In this document: piece after piece, positions 6,501 to 7,107 of the stretch
How positions within the stretch are numbered: the first letter of the stretch is position 1
Layout of the letters: every line of letters starts with the position of its first letter
Assembly (NCBI GenBank): GCA_937898895.1
Contig: CALDKL010000155.1
Coordinates: 1 to 7,107 of the forward strand
DNA length: 7,107 nucleotides
Origin: an uncultured Verrucomicrobiae bacterium
GTDB taxonomy: Bacteria; Verrucomicrobiota; Verrucomicrobiia; Verrucomicrobiales; DEV007
Direction: 5' to 3'
Notes under the pieces: model-generated
Database searches by the model: none
What the model was told of the DNA's origin: nothing
What the model saw: only the letters and a program-made list of their open reading frames with translations
Made by a program: the position numbers and the translations under genes

Positions 6501-6680
6501 ACTCCCGGCTTGACCTTTGATCCGGCGGTCGAAACGCTGATTCGGGGACTGCTGGGCGAACCGATGCAACCCGGGACCTCCGCGAAACCGGCGAAGCCGA
6601 CGCAGTCGGCGCAACCGGCGATACCAGCGGCCCCGGCACAGCCCGCAAAACCTACTTTGCGGGCAATTCCGCAAAACTAG
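3585..6680 (+). CDS. large AsmA-like single-pass membrane protein with long acidic cytoplasmic tail
   Basis: This 1031-residue protein has three parts. Residues 1-353 are low-complexity, rich in Glu, Pro, Ala and Ser and probably disordered, with isolated motifs such as LPKWWDEP (Trp49-Trp50). A KKK-preceded hydrophobic helix follows (about 361-386, TIFATLFFFATLFALALLAAG), whose charge pattern puts the N-terminus in the cytoplasm. The rest is periplasmic and beta-rich. Its latter part (about 720-945, from DLRGKFTYDKGALE through FGGVVSVNG, the GLSGRLALTFRGTG segment and the NLRIEEAELPTFP segment) matches the AsmA-like C-terminal region of AsmA/TamB/YhdP relatives. The C-terminal 40 residues are Ala/Pro/Lys-rich. 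AsmA-type proteins are linked to outer-membrane assembly and phospholipid movement between membranes; that role here is inferred. I chose the ATG at 3585; TTG 3540 or ATG 3543 would add 14-15 residues. A long cytoplasmic tail is unusual for this family. The Gly/Leu-rich gene follows after 23 bp, probably in the same operon. Confidence 0.85.
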   Translation: MNEKASRKNDGESTDSSAEKSPELPGIDAGEEIALEPVEGEEIDPLPKWWDEPITADRGRPENRRLEEGVEPEQPRRKPLRSLDEGVEVPSESEAEAAPPAPDPVAALAQDEAEAPKGAAESPESTDNTFFNMPEIDAGAIRVKRTRKGEEAADDGDLSVFFGEDSVSVAADPSSEEPDKPTTTAARAAEGLAEGTNEQPTAQGAADQSGPLPKGPPPIPLAFDGGFEEKTPLIASAGLPVKMRPPASADAVSEAVPASAPATPATPATVPKELAQEPSPEPVATPEVAATPPEAAKSNPPSEPSQPESAAAEETKERPQFPESEESFAVIGDPLSLEEPKKLAAQSPNPAPTKKKAGCWTIFATLFFFATLFALALLAAGAFYAWSAVGRLTETLAETTREKLARQDIHLDYGGWSYEFPRGFVFDEVTLYEDASKSQPVLKATGLGVNVDIPGLIKDAGSLNAAEFSLRDSKLTFYQKGALYAEIGGAEGEILADASAVSIERLAATVGGLRVRLDGVIKLPDKDAIRSAAPGSAVAGETPSNPLGAIDLSAFRDLAPWLSFENTGGEPPLLSLSFSMDAREPDLARIEGHLGGSVVKWRGIDFKSLSATFRVDPKSGELRFPNLQAEYGEGLIGAVLSIDMGSQTLKIERLQSTVDVPALLTAYDAAWSKTFQSLRFVDAPTLQISGEMPLAEPGNAKLAIRYEHLQGLVYRDGERELPLTDLRGKFTYDKGALETNDAAARLFGGVVSVNGATNLAQEKRPFTGLIELTGVSLKEATSWFGQDGTGLSGRLALTFRGTGTADISSVNGGGNLRIEEAELPTFPAVGKVQALLGGIVPAFGIQGGGTVMGAYILESGVLVTSDLTVRNGGVRIVTNGNVNLSRRETSFVSSAEVEPSLAAVTGLKDKVIQVEGKGPLTEPALKLRQFPVEFAAASLAPALGTTPETLGMLKSLIGSDRASEIFVGTPGATPGLTFDPAVETLIRGLLGEPMQPGTSAKPAKPTQSAQPAIPAAPAQPAKPTLRAIPQN
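4363..4389 (+). repeat. three 9-bp tandem units inside the AsmA-like gene
   Basis: CTCCTGCAA occurs twice in direct succession (4363-4371, 4372-4380) and a third unit, CTCCGGCAA, follows (4381-4389). It encodes an Ala-Thr-Pro repeat in the disordered cytoplasmic tail. The 9-bp unit keeps frame, so copy-number change would alter tail length without disrupting the protein. Confidence 0.7.
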
Positions 6681-6703
6681 AAACCCTGACAAAAACCAAT
6701 AAA

Positions 6704-7105
6704 ATGGACGCGATCAAACTCCTCGGAAGCCTGCTTGGCAAAAACGCGCTCGGTTCAAAAACAGGGGGCGGCATCCTCGAATCCCTTCTCGGCAGCGACG
6801 CCCCGCGCGGCAAGGCGCCTTCTTCGGCGGGACTGCCGACTGACATTCTTTCGACCCTGCTCGGCGGCAGCAAGGGATCGGGCAAGGGAGGCTTTGCCGC
6901 ATTGGCGGCAATTCTAGTGGCGGCGGCTGCCAGGGGAAAGGGCGGTGGAGCGGGTGCGACGGGCGGTGACTGGCTCGGCTCCCTTCTCGGTGGAGCAGCG
7001 GGCAAAGGAGGCGGACTCGGTGAATTGCTCGGAGGGCTGGCGACGTCGGGTGGGGGCGACAAGACTTCGGAAGGGAGCGGCGGACTCGGTGATCTCCTCG
7101 GCTGA
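6704..7105 (+). CDS. Gly-rich protein with repeated Leu-Leu-Gly motifs
   Basis: This 133-residue protein starts MDAIKLLGSLLGKNALG. It carries six spaced leucine motifs of the kind LGSLLG / LESLLG / LSTLLGG / LGSLLGG / LGELLGG / LGDLLG separated by Gly/Lys/Ser linkers, plus one short hydrophobic run, FAALAAILVAAAA (about residues 64-76), which is shorter than a standard membrane helix. The Gly content is very high. The N-terminus resembles the low-complexity start of DUF533/TerB-like or DUF937-like proteins, but the helical domain those have is absent: the ORF ends with TGA two bases before the window end. It may be a short member, or a copy interrupted by an early stop, with the rest beyond the window. 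It lies 23 bp after the AsmA-like gene with no terminator between, so co-transcription is likely. The start context, CAATAAAATG, is A-rich and lacks a Shine-Dalgarno sequence. Function unknown. Confidence 0.7.
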   Translation: MDAIKLLGSLLGKNALGSKTGGGILESLLGSDAPRGKAPSSAGLPTDILSTLLGGSKGSGKGGFAALAAILVAAAARGKGGGAGATGGDWLGSLLGGAAGKGGGLGELLGGLATSGGGDKTSEGSGGLGDLLG

Positions 7106-7107
7106 CT

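Noticed and set aside
5001..6692. 563-residue minus-strand ORF antisense to the AsmA-like gene
   Set aside because: It is long only because of high GC. The Arg/Gly/Gln-rich product has no motifs, and the plus frame carries a coherent membrane protein.

Overview
The window is GC-rich bacterial DNA. I infer Verrucomicrobiota. The basis is the N-terminal style of the shikimate dehydrogenase (a short 'VYTLADLERW' lead-in before the GDPVAHS motif), the exported SMP-30 family lactonase, the AsmA-type envelope protein, and start codons without clear Shine-Dalgarno sequences. That assignment comes from family memory, not from a search.

Layout. (1) Positions 1-1475 form an accessory-looking block bracketed by two copies of a 45-bp repeat (2-46 and 1431-1475, 44/45 identical) that carries a 7-bp-stem hairpin. 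Inside, on the minus strand, is a compact unit: an uncertain 91-residue ORF, a 172-residue AbiEii-like nucleotidyltransferase, and a 73-residue uncharacterised protein. Both junctions are 4-bp ATGA overlaps. This resembles a toxin-antitoxin or defence-type operon, but neither small protein is recognisable. Positions 1187-1528 lack a convincing gene and hold an AT-rich patch, a TTGATTATCAA palindrome, an 11-bp tandem duplication, a 30-codon gene-tail-like open stretch, repeat copy 2 and a small hairpin next to the aroE start. (2) aroE on the plus strand (1529-2437) is complete with its active-site residues. (3) Convergent to it, 40 bp away, is a secreted SMP-30/gluconolactonase-like protein on the minus strand (2478-3530). 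(4) Divergent from that, with a 54-bp gap, is a 1031-residue single-pass membrane protein (3585-6680). It has an AsmA-like periplasmic region and an unusually long, acidic, Pro/Ala/Glu-rich cytoplasmic N-terminus of about 350 residues. (5) Twenty-three bases downstream is a 133-residue Gly-rich protein with six spaced Leu-Leu-Gly motifs (6704-7105), probably co-transcribed.

How they fit together. aroE is housekeeping (chorismate/aromatic amino-acid pathway). The lactonase would act on sugar lactones in the periplasm. The AsmA-like protein and its Gly/Leu-rich neighbour suggest an envelope function. The nucleotidyltransferase operon between the repeats is the accessory element and the best candidate for something undescribed. 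The large AsmA N-terminal tail and its small partner are the second best.
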